Shown here: positions 19,247-28,334 of the stretch, in pieces
Position numbering within the stretch: the first letter of the stretch is position 1
How the letters are laid out: each line of letters begins with the position of its first letter
DNA from: Achromobacter spanius
Lineage (GTDB): Bacteria > Pseudomonadota > Gammaproteobacteria > Burkholderiales > Burkholderiaceae_B
Length of the DNA stretch: 64,000 nt
Reading direction: 5' to 3'
Assembly: GCF_029637605.1 (NCBI RefSeq)
Contig: NZ_CP121261.1
Span: 2,790,001-2,854,000 of the forward strand
Translations under genes and position numbers: made by a program
Notes under the pieces: generated by a model
The model's input: only the letters and a program-made list of their open reading frames with translations
Databases searched by the model: none
Told to the model about the DNA's origin: nothing

Positions 19247-19477
19247 CAATCAAAGTCATATTGTGGGCAAAGTCCCTCGGAATTGCAAGCCACCGCGGAA
19301 AACGTGCTTTTGCACGCATTTCGCTGCTGTAACCCGCGAAAACCGGCTATTTCCTCAAGAATTTTCAACCACGACGACCGCCTCGGGCAAGGGCCCGCTG
19401 CCGCGCGTTGCTGAAAAGATACTTTTCAATAGTATTTTGTCATTTTGCCCGGTGGCGCATGCCAAAGCCGCCCATTT

Positions 19478-20800
19478 TTATGCCGAAACGGGCTTTCTGC
19501 GACGCAGCAAGGCATACAGGATAATGGCCCCGAACGTAGCCGTGCCGATGCCGCCCAGCATGAAGTCGCCGATCTTGATGGTGAAGTCGCCCGCGCCCAT
19601 CACCAAGGTGACCGCGGCCACGATCAGGTTGCGGTTGTCGCTGAAGTCGACCTGGTTGACCACCCAGATGCGTGCGCCCGCAATCGCGATCAAACCGAAA
19701 ACCACGACCGACATGCCGCCCAGAACCGGGCCGGGAATCGTCTGGATCAGCGCGCCGAACTTGGGCGAAAAGCCCAGCACGATGGCGATCAGCGCGGCCA
19801 CCACGAAGACCAGCGTGGAATAGATGCGGGTCACCGCCATCACGCCGATGTTCTCGGCGTAGGTGGTGACGCCCGTGCCGCCCACCGCGCCCGACACCAT
19901 GGTCGCCACGCCGTCGCCGACGAAGGCGCGGCCCAGGTAGCGGTCCAGGTCGCGGCCCGTCATGGCGCTGACCGCCTTCACGTGGCCCAGGTTTTCCGCG
20001 ACCAGGATGATGGCGACCGGCACGATCAAGCCCATGGCTTCCGCCTTGAAGACGGGTGCCGCGAAATGCGGCAGGCCGATCCAGGCAGCGTTGGCCACGC
20101 CCGAAAAATCGATGGGCTTGCCCAGGCCCATGCCATTGGCCAGCACCGCGTACACCACGCAGGCAAGGATCAGGCCGACCAGGATCAGCAGGCGTTGGAC
20201 CATGCCTTTCGTGTAGACGGCAATGCCGCCGACGCAGACGATGGTGACCAGCGCCATGAAGGTGTCGAAGCCCGACGCGCCCATGGCGCCCTTGGCCGCG
20301 ATGGGCGCCAGGTTCAGACCGATCACCGCCACCACGGCGCCCGTGACGACCGGCGGCATCAGCGCATCGATCCAGTTGGCGCCGCTGCCAGACCGGGCAT
20401 TGGCGATCCACACGATCACGCCGATCAAGGTATAGGCCAGACCGCAGGCGATGATGGCGCCCAGCGCCACGCCAATATTGGCGTTGGCCCCGCCCCCCGC
20501 ATACCCGGTCACCGCGATCACGCCGCCGATGAAGGCGAAGCTGGACCCCAGGTAGCTGGGCACGCGGCCGCCGACGAACAGGAAGAAGATCAGCGTGCCG
20601 ATGCCGGACATGAGGATCGCCACGTTGGGATCGAAGCCCATCAGCAGCGGCGCCAGCACCGTCGAGCCAAACATGGCCACCACGTGCTGCGCGCCCATGG
20701 CCACATTCTTGGGCCAGGACAGCCTTTCATCAGGCGCGATGATGACGCCGGGTTCGGCATCGTCCGCCAGGCGCCAACGCGGAAAGTACGAATTCGACAT
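19478..20800 (-). CDS. NCS2-family uracil/xanthine permease
   Basis: This 440-aa inner-membrane nucleobase:proton symporter has about 14 hydrophobic segments. Family signatures include WPKNVAMGAQHVVAMFGSTVLAPLLMG near residue 30, the helix-3 FAFIGG segment, the helix-8 loop FKAEAMGLIVPVAIILVAENLGHVKAVSAMTGRD with the substrate-binding Glu, and the helix-10 GVGVTTYAEN-like block (TGVTTYAENIGVMAVTR), typical of UraA/RutG transporters. I chose the ATG at 20800 because homology starts with SYFPRWRLADDAEPG; a longer in-frame start lacks support. It is a single-gene unit with its own terminator. The exact base carried (uracil or xanthine) is not certain. Confidence 0.88.
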   Translation of the reverse strand: MSNSYFPRWRLADDAEPGVIIAPDERLSWPKNVAMGAQHVVAMFGSTVLAPLLMGFDPNVAILMSGIGTLIFFLFVGGRVPSYLGSSFAFIGGVIAVTGYAGGGANANIGVALGAIIACGLAYTLIGVIVWIANARSGSGANWIDALMPPVVTGAVVAVIGLNLAPIAAKGAMGASGFDTFMALVTIVCVGGIAVYTKGMVQRLLILVGLILACVVYAVLANGMGLGKPIDFSGVANAAWIGLPHFAAPVFKAEAMGLIVPVAIILVAENLGHVKAVSAMTGRDLDRYLGRAFVGDGVATMVSGAVGGTGVTTYAENIGVMAVTRIYSTLVFVVAALIAIVLGFSPKFGALIQTIPGPVLGGMSVVVFGLIAIAGARIWVVNQVDFSDNRNLIVAAVTLVMGAGDFTIKIGDFMLGGIGTATFGAIILYALLRRRKPVSA

Positions 20801-20975
20801 AAATATCCCAAATAAGGGGTTGGGTGAGCGGGCGCCAGTGTAAAGGGGGCTGCGAAGGAGCGGCAACGTTTAAGTATGGCTGGCACCATGCCGTACTTAG
20901 GGAAACCCCGAAAGCCCGGTTCACCACCGGACTACCGGGGCACACACGCAGTACAACCCGGCAGCAGGAGACATC

Positions 20976-21395
20976 ATGGCGATCAATTCCATCGGCGGCA
21001 CATCCCGCATCGGCAGCTTGGCCGAACTGTGGGCCCAGAAGATCCAGGCCAACAAAGAGTCCAAGGAGGGCGCGGACGCGCAGGCGACCACGCTCACGCC
21101 GGACGGGAAAATCCGCGTCGGCGCCGCGGGCGCCATGGCGGTGGGCGGCTCGCAAGCCGCTGAAGAAAGCAGCAACGAAGACGACTTCGCCCGTCAGATC
21201 AAAGAGTTGCAGAAGCAGCTCAAGCGCGTCATGGACCAGATCGCCAAGGTCAATGCCAGCGGCATGTCGGCCGAGATGAAGGCGCAGCAGTTGCAGGCAC
21301 TGAACGGCCAGGCCATGCAGATTCAAGGTCAGATTGTGCAGGTGATGGTCAAACAGGCGCAGGCCGCGCAAGGCAGCGTGTCGACCACGGCATAA
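20976..21395 (+). CDS. FlxA-like small coiled-coil protein
   Basis: This 139-aa, alanine/glutamine-rich, hydrophilic protein has no signal peptide or membrane segment. The C-terminal half (about residues 70-125) is a predicted coiled coil with FARQIKELQKQLKRVMDQIAKV and QQLQALNGQAMQIQGQIVQVM, which resembles the FlxA-like family. In E. coli flxA is expressed from a flagellar sigma-28 promoter; the function is unknown. AGCAGGAGACATC before the ATG gives a strong ribosome site. No flagellar genes are nearby, so a flagellar role is only suggested by similarity and by a weak sigma-28-like sequence upstream (20871-20897). Confidence 0.7.
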   Translation: MAINSIGGTSRIGSLAELWAQKIQANKESKEGADAQATTLTPDGKIRVGAAGAMAVGGSQAAEESSNEDDFARQIKELQKQLKRVMDQIAKVNASGMSAEMKAQQLQALNGQAMQIQGQIVQVMVKQAQAAQGSVSTTA

Positions 21396-21508
21396 GCGCC
21401 CACAGCCAGCAGGCAAGGCCTGGCCAGCGCAGGCGCCGCCGTCAAGGCGCCCGCGCTGATGAGGCGCATCAAAATTTCTGATTGGACGCATGCCAGGCCT
21501 GACATTAC

Positions 21509-21539
21509 TGTCTCCGGACAAATTAAAACTACGGAGACA
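21509..21539 (+). promoter_or_regulatory. Hairpin that would sequester the ribosome site of the ABC binding-protein gene
   Basis: TGTCTCCG (21509-21516) and CGGAGACA (21532-21539) are perfect complements with a 15-base A/T-rich loop. The right arm contains the GGAGA ribosome-binding site that lies five bases before the ATG at 21544. The stem would hide the site until it is opened. Confidence 0.55.
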
Positions 21540-21543
21540 AACC

Positions 21544-22869
21544 ATGCATGCAATGCGCACAGCCCTTGCAGGAGCCCTGCTGGCCGTTTGTGCGGCCCCT
21601 GCCCTGGCCGGCACCGTCACGGTGATCACGTCGTTCCCGAAAGACCTGACCCAGGCCTACAAGACCGCGTTCGAAAAAGCCAACCCCGGCATCACGCTGG
21701 AAATCCTGAACAAGAACACCGTGTCGGGCATTGCGTATGTGCGTGAAACGCCAGCGGGCCAACGCCCCGAGGTGTTCTGGGCCAGCGCGCCCGACGCCTT
21801 CGAAGTGCTGGGCCGCGACAAACTGCTGGCCAAGTCTTCCGACGTGGCCAACAAGGACGTGCCGGACAAAATTGGCAATTACCCCATCAATGACCCGTCC
21901 GGCATGTACCTGGGCCAGGCGTTGGCGGGATACGGCATCGTCTACAACACACGCTACCTTGCCGCGCACAAGCTTGCCGCGCCGGTGGAATGGAAGGACC
22001 TGCTGTCGCCCAAGTGGTTCGGGCATGTCGGCATCACCTCACCGTCGCGTTCAGGCACGATGCACCTGACCGTGGAAACCATATTGCAAGGTGAAGGCTG
22101 GGATGATGGCTGGAACACGCTGCTGCGCATGTCGGGCAACAGCAGCGCCATTACGGAACGGTCTTTCGGCGTGCCGGACGGCGTGAACAACGGCCAGTTC
22201 GGCGCCGGCCCGGTCATCGACTTCTTCGGCTTGTCCAGCAAGTATTCCAAGTTCCCGGTGGAATTCGTCTACCCCTCCGAGACGGCCATCGTGCCGGCCA
22301 ATATTGCGCTGATCGAAGGCGCGAAGAACACCGAGGAAGGCAAGAAGTTCATTGCCTTCACGCTTAGCCAGGCCGGCCAGGAACTGCTGCTGCAACCCAA
22401 GATCTCGCGCCTGCCCGTGCTGCCGTACTCGGCCTTGGCCGGCAAGATTCCGCAAGGCTACCCGGACCCCGCCGAGATCGCCAAGCGCAGCAAGGTGCAG
22501 TTCAATGCCGACCTGTCGCAAAGCCGCTACTACGTCGTGCAATCGCTGTACGACCAGACCATCACGTTCCGCCTGAAGGAATTGCAGGCCGCCACCAAGG
22601 CGATCTACGACGCCGAAGCCAAGCTGGGCGACAAAGCCAATAGCGGGCGCGCCGCCGAACTGCTGGGACAAGCGCGCAAGCTGACATGGGCGCCGCTTGT
22701 CGATGGCAAGAAGGCCGCCGACCCGGCGTTCCTGGCGGTCTTCGCGGGCAACAAGAAAGACGCCTCGGTGAACCAGCAGATCACCCAGTTGGAAGGCGAG
22801 TGGAACGGCCGGGCGCGGGCGAACTACGAAGAAGCCGTGAAGCTGGCCAGAGAGGCCGCCGCGCTCTAA
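21544..22869 (+). CDS. Periplasmic binding protein of an Fe(III)/phosphonate-type ABC importer
   Basis: This 441-aa protein has a Sec signal peptide (residues 1 to about 20, ending ALA-GT). The mature protein begins TVTVITSFPKDLTQAYKTAFEK, as in the iron(III)/AfuA, thiamine and 2-aminoethylphosphonate binding-protein group. EVFWASAPDAFEVL, the NTRYLA(A)HKL...W segment and SPSRSGTMHLTVE are typical. It is about 100 residues longer than FbpA; the extra part is a helical C-terminal extension after residue 330. The ATG is set by GGAGA five bases upstream. Permease, ATPase and a LysR gene follow on the same strand. The ligand could be ferric iron, a phosphonate or another small anion. Confidence 0.85.
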   Translation: MHAMRTALAGALLAVCAAPALAGTVTVITSFPKDLTQAYKTAFEKANPGITLEILNKNTVSGIAYVRETPAGQRPEVFWASAPDAFEVLGRDKLLAKSSDVANKDVPDKIGNYPINDPSGMYLGQALAGYGIVYNTRYLAAHKLAAPVEWKDLLSPKWFGHVGITSPSRSGTMHLTVETILQGEGWDDGWNTLLRMSGNSSAITERSFGVPDGVNNGQFGAGPVIDFFGLSSKYSKFPVEFVYPSETAIVPANIALIEGAKNTEEGKKFIAFTLSQAGQELLLQPKISRLPVLPYSALAGKIPQGYPDPAEIAKRSKVQFNADLSQSRYYVVQSLYDQTITFRLKELQAATKAIYDAEAKLGDKANSGRAAELLGQARKLTWAPLVDGKKAADPAFLAVFAGNKKDASVNQQITQLEGEWNGRARANYEEAVKLAREAAAL

Positions 22870-22953
22870 GCCACCCGCCGCGACGCGCGCGGTGGGCAGA
22901 GTGGTTTGCCCCGCCGCGCGCGCAGTCCCCTGGCAACACATTCGGGAATCTCG

Positions 22954-24666
22954 ATGACTTCTTCGGGCCACTCACGCCTGCCCGCCGGCCCCGTATTGAC
23001 GGCGCTGCTGGTGTTCGGCTTTCTGCTGCTGTTTCTTGCCGTGCCCGTGGGCACGGTGTTCTACAGCGCCTTCGTGAACGCCGACGGCAGCTTCACGATG
23101 GGCCACTTCGGCGCGTTCTTCAACCAGCCATTGATGCAGGAAGCGTTCTTCAACAGCCTGTACGTGGCGGGCTGGTCTGCGCTGCTGGCGTCGCTGATCG
23201 CCGTGCCGCTGGCCTACTTCACGGTGCGCTTCGAGTTCCGCGGCGCGCTGATCATCCAGACGCTGGGCGTGCTGCCGCTAATCATGCCGCCCTTCGTGGG
23301 CGCGGTGGCGATGCAGTTGATCTTCGGGCGGTCGGGCAGCGTCAACCTGCTGCTGAACGACTGGTTCGGTTTCACGATCCCGTTCATGGAAGGCTTGAAC
23401 GGCGTCATCTTCGTTGAAGCCCTGCATTACTTCCCCTTCATCCTGATGAACCTGGTGGTGGCGCTGCGCAACATCGACGGGGCGATGGAAGAAGCCGCGT
23501 TCAACCTGGGCTCGCGCGGGTTCCGCCTGTTCCGCCGCGTGATCTTTCCGCTGGCGCTGCCCGGCTACGTGGCGGGGGCGTCGCTGGTGTTCGTCAAGGT
23601 GTTCGACGACCTGGGCACGCCGCTGGTGCTGGGCACCACCAACATGCTGGCGCCGCAAGCGTACCTGCGCATTACGCAGGTGGGCCTGGAAGACCCGCTG
23701 GGCTATGTGATCAGCGTGATCATGGTCGCGTTTTCGATTTTGGCCTTGTGGCTGTCGGCGCGTGTGCTCAAGGGGCGTGATTACTCCACGCTGCAAAAGG
23801 GCGGCAATTCAATCCAGAAGCGCAAGCTGGGGCCAATGGAAAGCGTGCTGGCCTACGGCTGGATCATCCTGGTGCTGATGCTGGTGCTGTCGCCGCACAT
23901 GGGCGTGCTGCTGTTGTCGCTAGCCAGCGTCTGGAGCTATGCGCCGCTACCCGATGGCTACACATTGGCGCATTATTCAGCAGTGTTTTCAGAATCGCAG
24001 GGAATGATCGCCAACACGCTGCTGTATTGCGGGCTGGCGGCGGGCGTGGACGTGATCATTGGCACCGCCATCGCCTACCTGATGCTGCGCACCCGGCTGC
24101 CGGCGCGCCAATGGCTGGACTTCATGGCCTCCGCAGCGCTGGCGATACCCGGCATCGTGCTGGCCATCGGCTTCCTGCGCACGTTCCGCGGGATCGAGCT
24201 TCCGGGCACGGGCACGCTGCTGACCTCGTCGTGGATCATCATCATGATTGCGTATTCGGTCAGGCGCCTGCCTTACGCGCTGCGATCCTGCGTGGCGTCC
24301 TTGCAGCAGATCAACGTATCGCTGGAGGAAGCCGCGCAATCACTGGGTGCCACACGCATGAGCACGATTCGCCGCGTGGTGGTGCCGTTGATGGCGGGCG
24401 GCATGCTGGCGGGCTTCGTGACCAGCTTCGTGACGGCGGCGGTTGAGCTGTCGGCCACCATCATGCTGGTCACCAAGGACAGCCAGGCGCCCATGAGCTA
24501 CGGCATCTATCTGTATATGCAAAGCGCGGCGGGTCGGGGGCCGGGAGCCGCGCTGGGCGTGCTGGCGGTGGCCGCGGTGGCTATCGGCACGTATGTATCG
24601 CACCTGCTGGTGGAGCGCGCGCAGTCGCGCCAGCGCCCGGCACGCAACGAAGGGGAATCCGCATGA
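22954..24666 (+). CDS. Fused double-module ABC permease (FbpB/PhnU type)
   Basis: This 570-aa inner-membrane protein contains two permease modules in one chain, each with about six helices. The first EAA loop is AMEEAAFNLGSRGFRLFRRVIFPLALPG and the second is SLEEAAQSLGATRMSTIRRVVVPLMAGG, roughly 300 residues apart. Tandem modules are usual in iron(III) and 2-aminoethylphosphonate importers and remove the need for a second permease subunit. The start at 22954 (TSSGHSRLPAGP) is just before the first membrane helix. Its stop overlaps the ATPase start by four bases (24663-24666), so the genes are translationally coupled. Confidence 0.9.
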   Translation: MTSSGHSRLPAGPVLTALLVFGFLLLFLAVPVGTVFYSAFVNADGSFTMGHFGAFFNQPLMQEAFFNSLYVAGWSALLASLIAVPLAYFTVRFEFRGALIIQTLGVLPLIMPPFVGAVAMQLIFGRSGSVNLLLNDWFGFTIPFMEGLNGVIFVEALHYFPFILMNLVVALRNIDGAMEEAAFNLGSRGFRLFRRVIFPLALPGYVAGASLVFVKVFDDLGTPLVLGTTNMLAPQAYLRITQVGLEDPLGYVISVIMVAFSILALWLSARVLKGRDYSTLQKGGNSIQKRKLGPMESVLAYGWIILVLMLVLSPHMGVLLLSLASVWSYAPLPDGYTLAHYSAVFSESQGMIANTLLYCGLAAGVDVIIGTAIAYLMLRTRLPARQWLDFMASAALAIPGIVLAIGFLRTFRGIELPGTGTLLTSSWIIIMIAYSVRRLPYALRSCVASLQQINVSLEEAAQSLGATRMSTIRRVVVPLMAGGMLAGFVTSFVTAAVELSATIMLVTKDSQAPMSYGIYLYMQSAAGRGPGAALGVLAVAAVAIGTYVSHLLVERAQSRQRPARNEGESA

Positions 24667-25747
24667 AGAAAGTCAGCGTAGAGTGCCGCAACATCCGCCT
24701 GTCGTATGGCACGACCGAAGTGCTGAAGGATGTGAACATCCACGTCGAGCCGGGGAGTTCTTTGCGTTGCTGGGGCCGTCGGGTTCGGGCAAGTCGACGC
24801 TGCTGCGGCTGATTGCCGGCTTCAACCGGCACAGCGCGGGCCAATTGCTGGTGGACGGCAAGGACATCAGCGGCACCCCGCCCTGGAACCGCAACATCGG
24901 CATGGTGTTCCAGAACTATGCGCTGTGGCCCCACATGTCGGTCTGGGACAACGTGGCGTTCGGCCTGGTTGAACGCAAGCTGCCCCGCGCCGAGATCCGC
25001 GCCAAGGTCGAGGCCGCGCTCGAACTGGTGGGGCTGTCGCAGTTTGGCAAGCGCCGGCCGAACCAGTTGTCGGGCGGGCAGCAGCAGCGCGTGGCGCTGG
25101 CCAGAACCATCGTCATCGAACCGCAGGTGCTGCTGCTGGATGAGCCGCTGTCCAACCTGGACAAGAAGCTGCGCGTGCAGATGCGCCAAGACCTGCTCAG
25201 TCTGCAACGCCGGCTGGGCATCACCACCATCTTCGTCACGCATGATCAGGAAGAAGCCATGACCACGGCGGACCGGATGGCCGTGCTGGACCATGGCGTG
25301 GTGCAGCAGATTGGCGCGCCCAGCACGCTGTTCGACTATCCCGTGAACCGCTTCGTGGCCAACTTCGTGGGCACGATGAACGTGCTGGAAGGCGATGTGC
25401 GCGAACGCACCAGCGGCAGCGTCGTGCTGGCGGTGCCGGGCGTGGGCGACCTGCACCTGCCGTTGACGACCGAGGCGCCCGCCGCCAGCCGTCTGGCGGC
25501 TAGTTTCCGGCCGCACACCGTGCAGATCGAAATGGCGGATGGCCTGGGCGACGCGCGCTATGTATGGCTGCCGGGCATTGTGGAAAGCAGCGAATTCCTG
25601 GGCGAATTCACGCGCTATCAGGTGCTGATCGGTGAACAGCGCCTGACGGCCGACCAGTCGCATCTGGCAGGGCTGTCGCCCTTCCCTGCCGGCGCGCCGG
25701 TTTCCATTGGACTGGAGCCCACCCAGATACGGCTGCTGGCGGCCTAA
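24663..25747 (+). pseudogene. ABC importer ATPase gene with a one-base frameshift
   Basis: The start ATG, overlapping the permease stop, codes for KKVSVECRNIRLSYGTTEVLKDVNIHVEPG and then leaves frame. The family sequence continues in the -1 frame as EFFALLGPSGSGKST (Walker A). Exactly one base is missing, most simply a G from the run at 24752-24755: CCG-GGG-GAG would restore a 361-aa protein. All other parts are intact: Q-loop MVFQNYALWPHMSVWDN, signature LSGGQQQR, Walker B VLLLDEPLSNLD, switch THDQEEA and a C-terminal TOBE-like domain. As written the product stops early and import would fail, unless the deletion is an assembly error, which the preserved downstream frame favours. Confidence 0.8.
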
Positions 25748-25757
25748 ACTTGCCGCC

Positions 25758-26666
25758 ATGGAAATCTATCAGATCCGCGCTTTCGTCACGGTTGCCCGGC
25801 TGGGCAACCTGACCAAGGCGGCCGAAGCGCTGTCCCTGACCCAGCCCGCCGTGACCGCGCAGATCAAGGCGCTGGAACAAAGCCTGGGCGTGGCCTTGTT
25901 CGACCGCAGCGGCGGCCGACTGGCCTTGGCCAAGGCGGGCGAGGTGCTGCTGCCCACGGCGGAATCGCTGCTGGTGCTGGGCGCGCAGTTCAAATCCGAA
26001 GCACAGCAGTTGCAGGGCAGCCTGCATGGGGTCGTGGAACTGGGTGTGCCCAGCGAAAAGCCGGACTTCCTGCGCCTGGGCGAACTGGCTTCTGCCGTCA
26101 CGCAGCGCCTGCCGCTGGTGGAACTGAAAACCCAGACCCTGCCCACCGCCACGCTGGCCGAGCAGGTCAGCACCGGGCGCCTGCCGGCCGCGCTGACCAT
26201 CGCCGCCAACCCGCCGCGCGGCGTGTTGTGGCTGCCGCTGCGCAGCGTGCGCTATCGCATTGCCCTGCCGAAAGAACACGCCACGGCGCTCAAGCGCGGC
26301 GGCTGGCGCGAAGTGGCCCAGTTGCCGTGGCTGGACGGGCCGTCGGGCAGCCATACGCATCTGCTGCTGCGCGACATGTTCGAACGCCACGGCCTGACGC
26401 CGCGCATCGTCATGCAAAACGATGACCAGGCCAACCTGGAGGCGCTGGTGCGCGCCGGCGCGGGCTGCGCGCTGTTGCGCGAAGAGACCGCGCTGGCGGG
26501 CGCCGCGTCCAATGATTTCATCGTGTGGGGCCAGGCCCGCGCCGACGCCATGCTAGGCTTCATCCTGCCTTATGAGCGCGCTAGCGAGCCCGCGCTCGTC
26601 GCGTTAAGCTCGATCATTCACGCCATCTGGAAGCCGCGCACGGTGATCGCACCCGCCCAGCTTTGA
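25758..26666 (+). CDS. LysR-family transcriptional regulator
   Basis: This 302-aa regulator has an N-terminal winged helix: EIYQIRAFVTVARLGNLTKAAEALSLTQPAVTAQIKALEQSLGVALFDR, with the recognition helix around residues 28-47. An effector-binding domain covers about residues 90-295 (VELGVPSEKPDF, then LPAALTIAANPP and AGCALLREE). The gene begins 10 bp after the ABC ATPase stop on the same strand, so it is probably cotranscribed with the importer rather than divergent, which is less common for LysR regulators. A role in controlling the importer is likely but inferred from position only. Confidence 0.92.
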   Translation: MEIYQIRAFVTVARLGNLTKAAEALSLTQPAVTAQIKALEQSLGVALFDRSGGRLALAKAGEVLLPTAESLLVLGAQFKSEAQQLQGSLHGVVELGVPSEKPDFLRLGELASAVTQRLPLVELKTQTLPTATLAEQVSTGRLPAALTIAANPPRGVLWLPLRSVRYRIALPKEHATALKRGGWREVAQLPWLDGPSGSHTHLLLRDMFERHGLTPRIVMQNDDQANLEALVRAGAGCALLREETALAGAASNDFIVWGQARADAMLGFILPYERASEPALVALSSIIHAIWKPRTVIAPAQL

Positions 26667-26728
26667 TGACCAAGCGTTGATTCCCAAGCTTTGCCCCACT
26701 TCCTGCCTTATTCCCCACTACGACCGTA

Positions 26729-27373
26729 ATGACTGAAATCTGGTTCATCCGCCATGGCGAAACCGACTGGAACCGCCAGCGCCGCCTGCAAGGCTGGAAA
26801 GACATTCCCCTGAACGAATTCGGCGTCAACCAGGCCAGCCTGCTTGCCGCGCGCCTGCGCGACGAGGCCCGCCACACGCCCATCCACGCCATCTACAGCA
26901 GCGACCTGCAACGCGCCCACGCCACGGCGGTGCCCGTATCCGAACAACTGGGCTTGCGCGTGCGGGTAGAACCCGGCATCCGCGAGCGCGGCTTCGGCGT
27001 GCTGGAAGGGCTGGACCACGAACACATCGACGTGCAGGCGCCCGAAGCTGCCGCGGCCTGGAAAAGCCGCGATCCCTTGCGGCCACTGGATGGCGGCGAA
27101 ACGCTGGGCCAGTTCCAGTCGCGTGTCATTTCCACGGTGGACGACATCGCCAGCCGCCATGACGGCGAGCGCATTCTGATGTTCACGCACGGCGGCGTGC
27201 TGGACATCATCTGGCGCCATGCCTCGGGCGTGCCGCTGAACGGCGCGCGCGATGCCGCGCTGCTGAACGTCAGCATCAACCGCGTCAGCGTACAGGGTCG
27301 CAAATGGGAAGTGCTGGATTGGGGCGACGTGGGCCACGTGGCCGATGAGGTCGGCGACGACGTGGTGCCTTGA
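26729..27373 (+). CDS. Histidine phosphatase (phosphoglycerate-mutase-like)
   Basis: This 214-aa cytoplasmic enzyme belongs to the branch-1 histidine phosphatases. The phosphorylated histidine is in WFIRHGETDWN (residues 5-15). The remaining catalytic residues are the Arg of SSDLQRAHATA, the Glu of GIRERGFGVLEG and the second His in LMFTHGGVLDIIW. Cofactor-independent gpmB/cobC-like enzymes have this size and lack the long insertion of dPGM, so a broad or small-molecule phosphatase is more likely than glycolytic mutase. It lies 62 bp after the LysR gene and converges on an SDR gene. Confidence 0.88.
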   Translation: MTEIWFIRHGETDWNRQRRLQGWKDIPLNEFGVNQASLLAARLRDEARHTPIHAIYSSDLQRAHATAVPVSEQLGLRVRVEPGIRERGFGVLEGLDHEHIDVQAPEAAAAWKSRDPLRPLDGGETLGQFQSRVISTVDDIASRHDGERILMFTHGGVLDIIWRHASGVPLNGARDAALLNVSINRVSVQGRKWEVLDWGDVGHVADEVGDDVVP

Positions 27374-27433
27374 CGCAAGTAATGCAGGCAACGCAAGTTA
27401 CGCAAACACGCTCGTAACGCACCATCGCGTTCA

Positions 27434-27459
27434 CGCGCGGCGGGCAAGCCCGCCGCGCG
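27434..27459. other. Perfect GC palindrome between convergent genes
   Basis: CGCGCGGCGGGC-AA-GCCCGCCGCGCG gives a 12-bp perfect stem between the convergent phosphatase and SDR stop codons. No T run flanks it, so it is not a classic terminator, though it may stall or stabilise both transcripts. Confidence 0.5.
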
Positions 27460-27467
27460 GTCGCGCA

Positions 27468-28232
27468 TCACCCCGCTTTGCGCGGTTTGCGTGGCGCATT
27501 GCGCGCCAGCTTGTCATACACCGCGTTGGGCAACAGGCGCATCAGCTTGGCCACCACGCCCATCTGCCACGGAATCACCGTATACGACGTTCCGCGCGCA
27601 ATGGCCGCATGCGCGCGTTGTGCAAAGGCGTCCGCTTCCATCAGGAAGGGCATGGAATACGGGTTCTTGGCCGTCATGGCGGTCTTGATGTAGCCCGGGG
27701 CAATCGTCACCACCTGAATACCGTCCGCCGCCAGCTCCAGCCGCAGGCTTTCGCAATAGGTCACCACGGCGGATTTGGAAGCGCTGTAGGCACCCGCGCC
27801 CGGCAGTCCACGCACGCCCGCCACGCTGGCAATGCCCACCAGACGACCCGATCCGGCCGCGCGCATGGCGCCCACGAAGGGTTCGAAGGTGGCCACGGTG
27901 GCCAGCAGATTGGTATCGACGATGGCTTTGAAGACGTCGTAGTCCTCACCGTGTTCGGTCAACGTGCCGGCGCTGATGCCCGCGCTGGCGATGACCACAT
28001 CCACCCTGCCCTGGCAGAACGCAATGAAATCGGCCGCCGCCGCATGCAGCGCGGCCCGGTCGCGCACGTCCACCGCATAGCAACGATGCTCGCCCGGCAG
28101 GCTGTCGGCCAATTCGCGCAGCGCGTCTTCGCGCCGGCCCAAAAGACCCAGCGTGGCGCCCGATGCGGCGTACTGCTGCGCCAGGGCGCGACCCAAGCCA
28201 CTGCTGGCGCCGGTGATGAAGACTTTGTTCAT
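27468..28232 (-). CDS. Short-chain dehydrogenase/reductase
   Basis: This 254-aa NAD(P)-dependent oxidoreductase has a classical SDR fold. The cofactor loop is FITGASSGLGRALA, with RR further on favouring NADP. DVRD and the ASAGIS (NAG-like) motif follow. The catalytic Ser-Tyr-Lys set is in GIASVAGVRG, then AYSASKSAV, with SAG-type ordering intact. The C-terminus is basic (KLARNAPRKPRK), which may contact membranes. The ATG at 28232 starts directly at NKVFITG; a TTG five codons upstream is an alternative. The substrate is unknown. It lies downstream of carB beyond a strong terminator, so it needs its own promoter, or shares one by read-through. Confidence 0.9.
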   Translation of the reverse strand: MNKVFITGASSGLGRALAQQYAASGATLGLLGRREDALRELADSLPGEHRCYAVDVRDRAALHAAAADFIAFCQGRVDVVIASAGISAGTLTEHGEDYDVFKAIVDTNLLATVATFEPFVGAMRAAGSGRLVGIASVAGVRGLPGAGAYSASKSAVVTYCESLRLELAADGIQVVTIAPGYIKTAMTAKNPYSMPFLMEADAFAQRAHAAIARGTSYTVIPWQMGVVAKLMRLLPNAVYDKLARNAPRKPRKAG

Positions 28233-28264
28233 GGGATCGGTAAGCAAAGTGGATTGCAGGATGG

Positions 28265-28294
28265 AAAAAGGGCGGCCCTGATCAAGGGCCGCCC
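28265..28294 (-). terminator. Terminator upstream of the SDR gene, downstream of carB
   Basis: GGGCGGCCCT (28270-28279) and AGGGCCGCCC (28285-28294) form a perfect 10-bp stem with a five-base loop. On the minus strand TTTTT (28269-28265) follows directly. It ends the carAB transcript 40 bp after the carB stop. Confidence 0.92.
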
Positions 28295-28334
28295 CGGCAT
28301 CCTACCTCAAGCCCGCGGGCTTGGCGCTGTCGCG

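Larger units (their letters stand above)
19093..19477. other. 385-bp intergenic region between the permease gene and greA
   Basis: No coding region was found. It holds the permease terminator (19213-19246) and the greA leader hairpin (19103-19139). A greA promoter must lie between about 19140 and 19212, but no clear -35/-10 pair is visible there; TTGATT near 19184 is the best -35. The part from 19247 to 19477 shows nothing I can interpret. Confidence 0.5.

Noticed and set aside
20841..20867. A second sigma-28-like site (TAAA-N15-GCGGCAAC) before the FlxA-like gene
   Set aside because: Only half of the -10 matches; in a GC-rich region this arises by chance.
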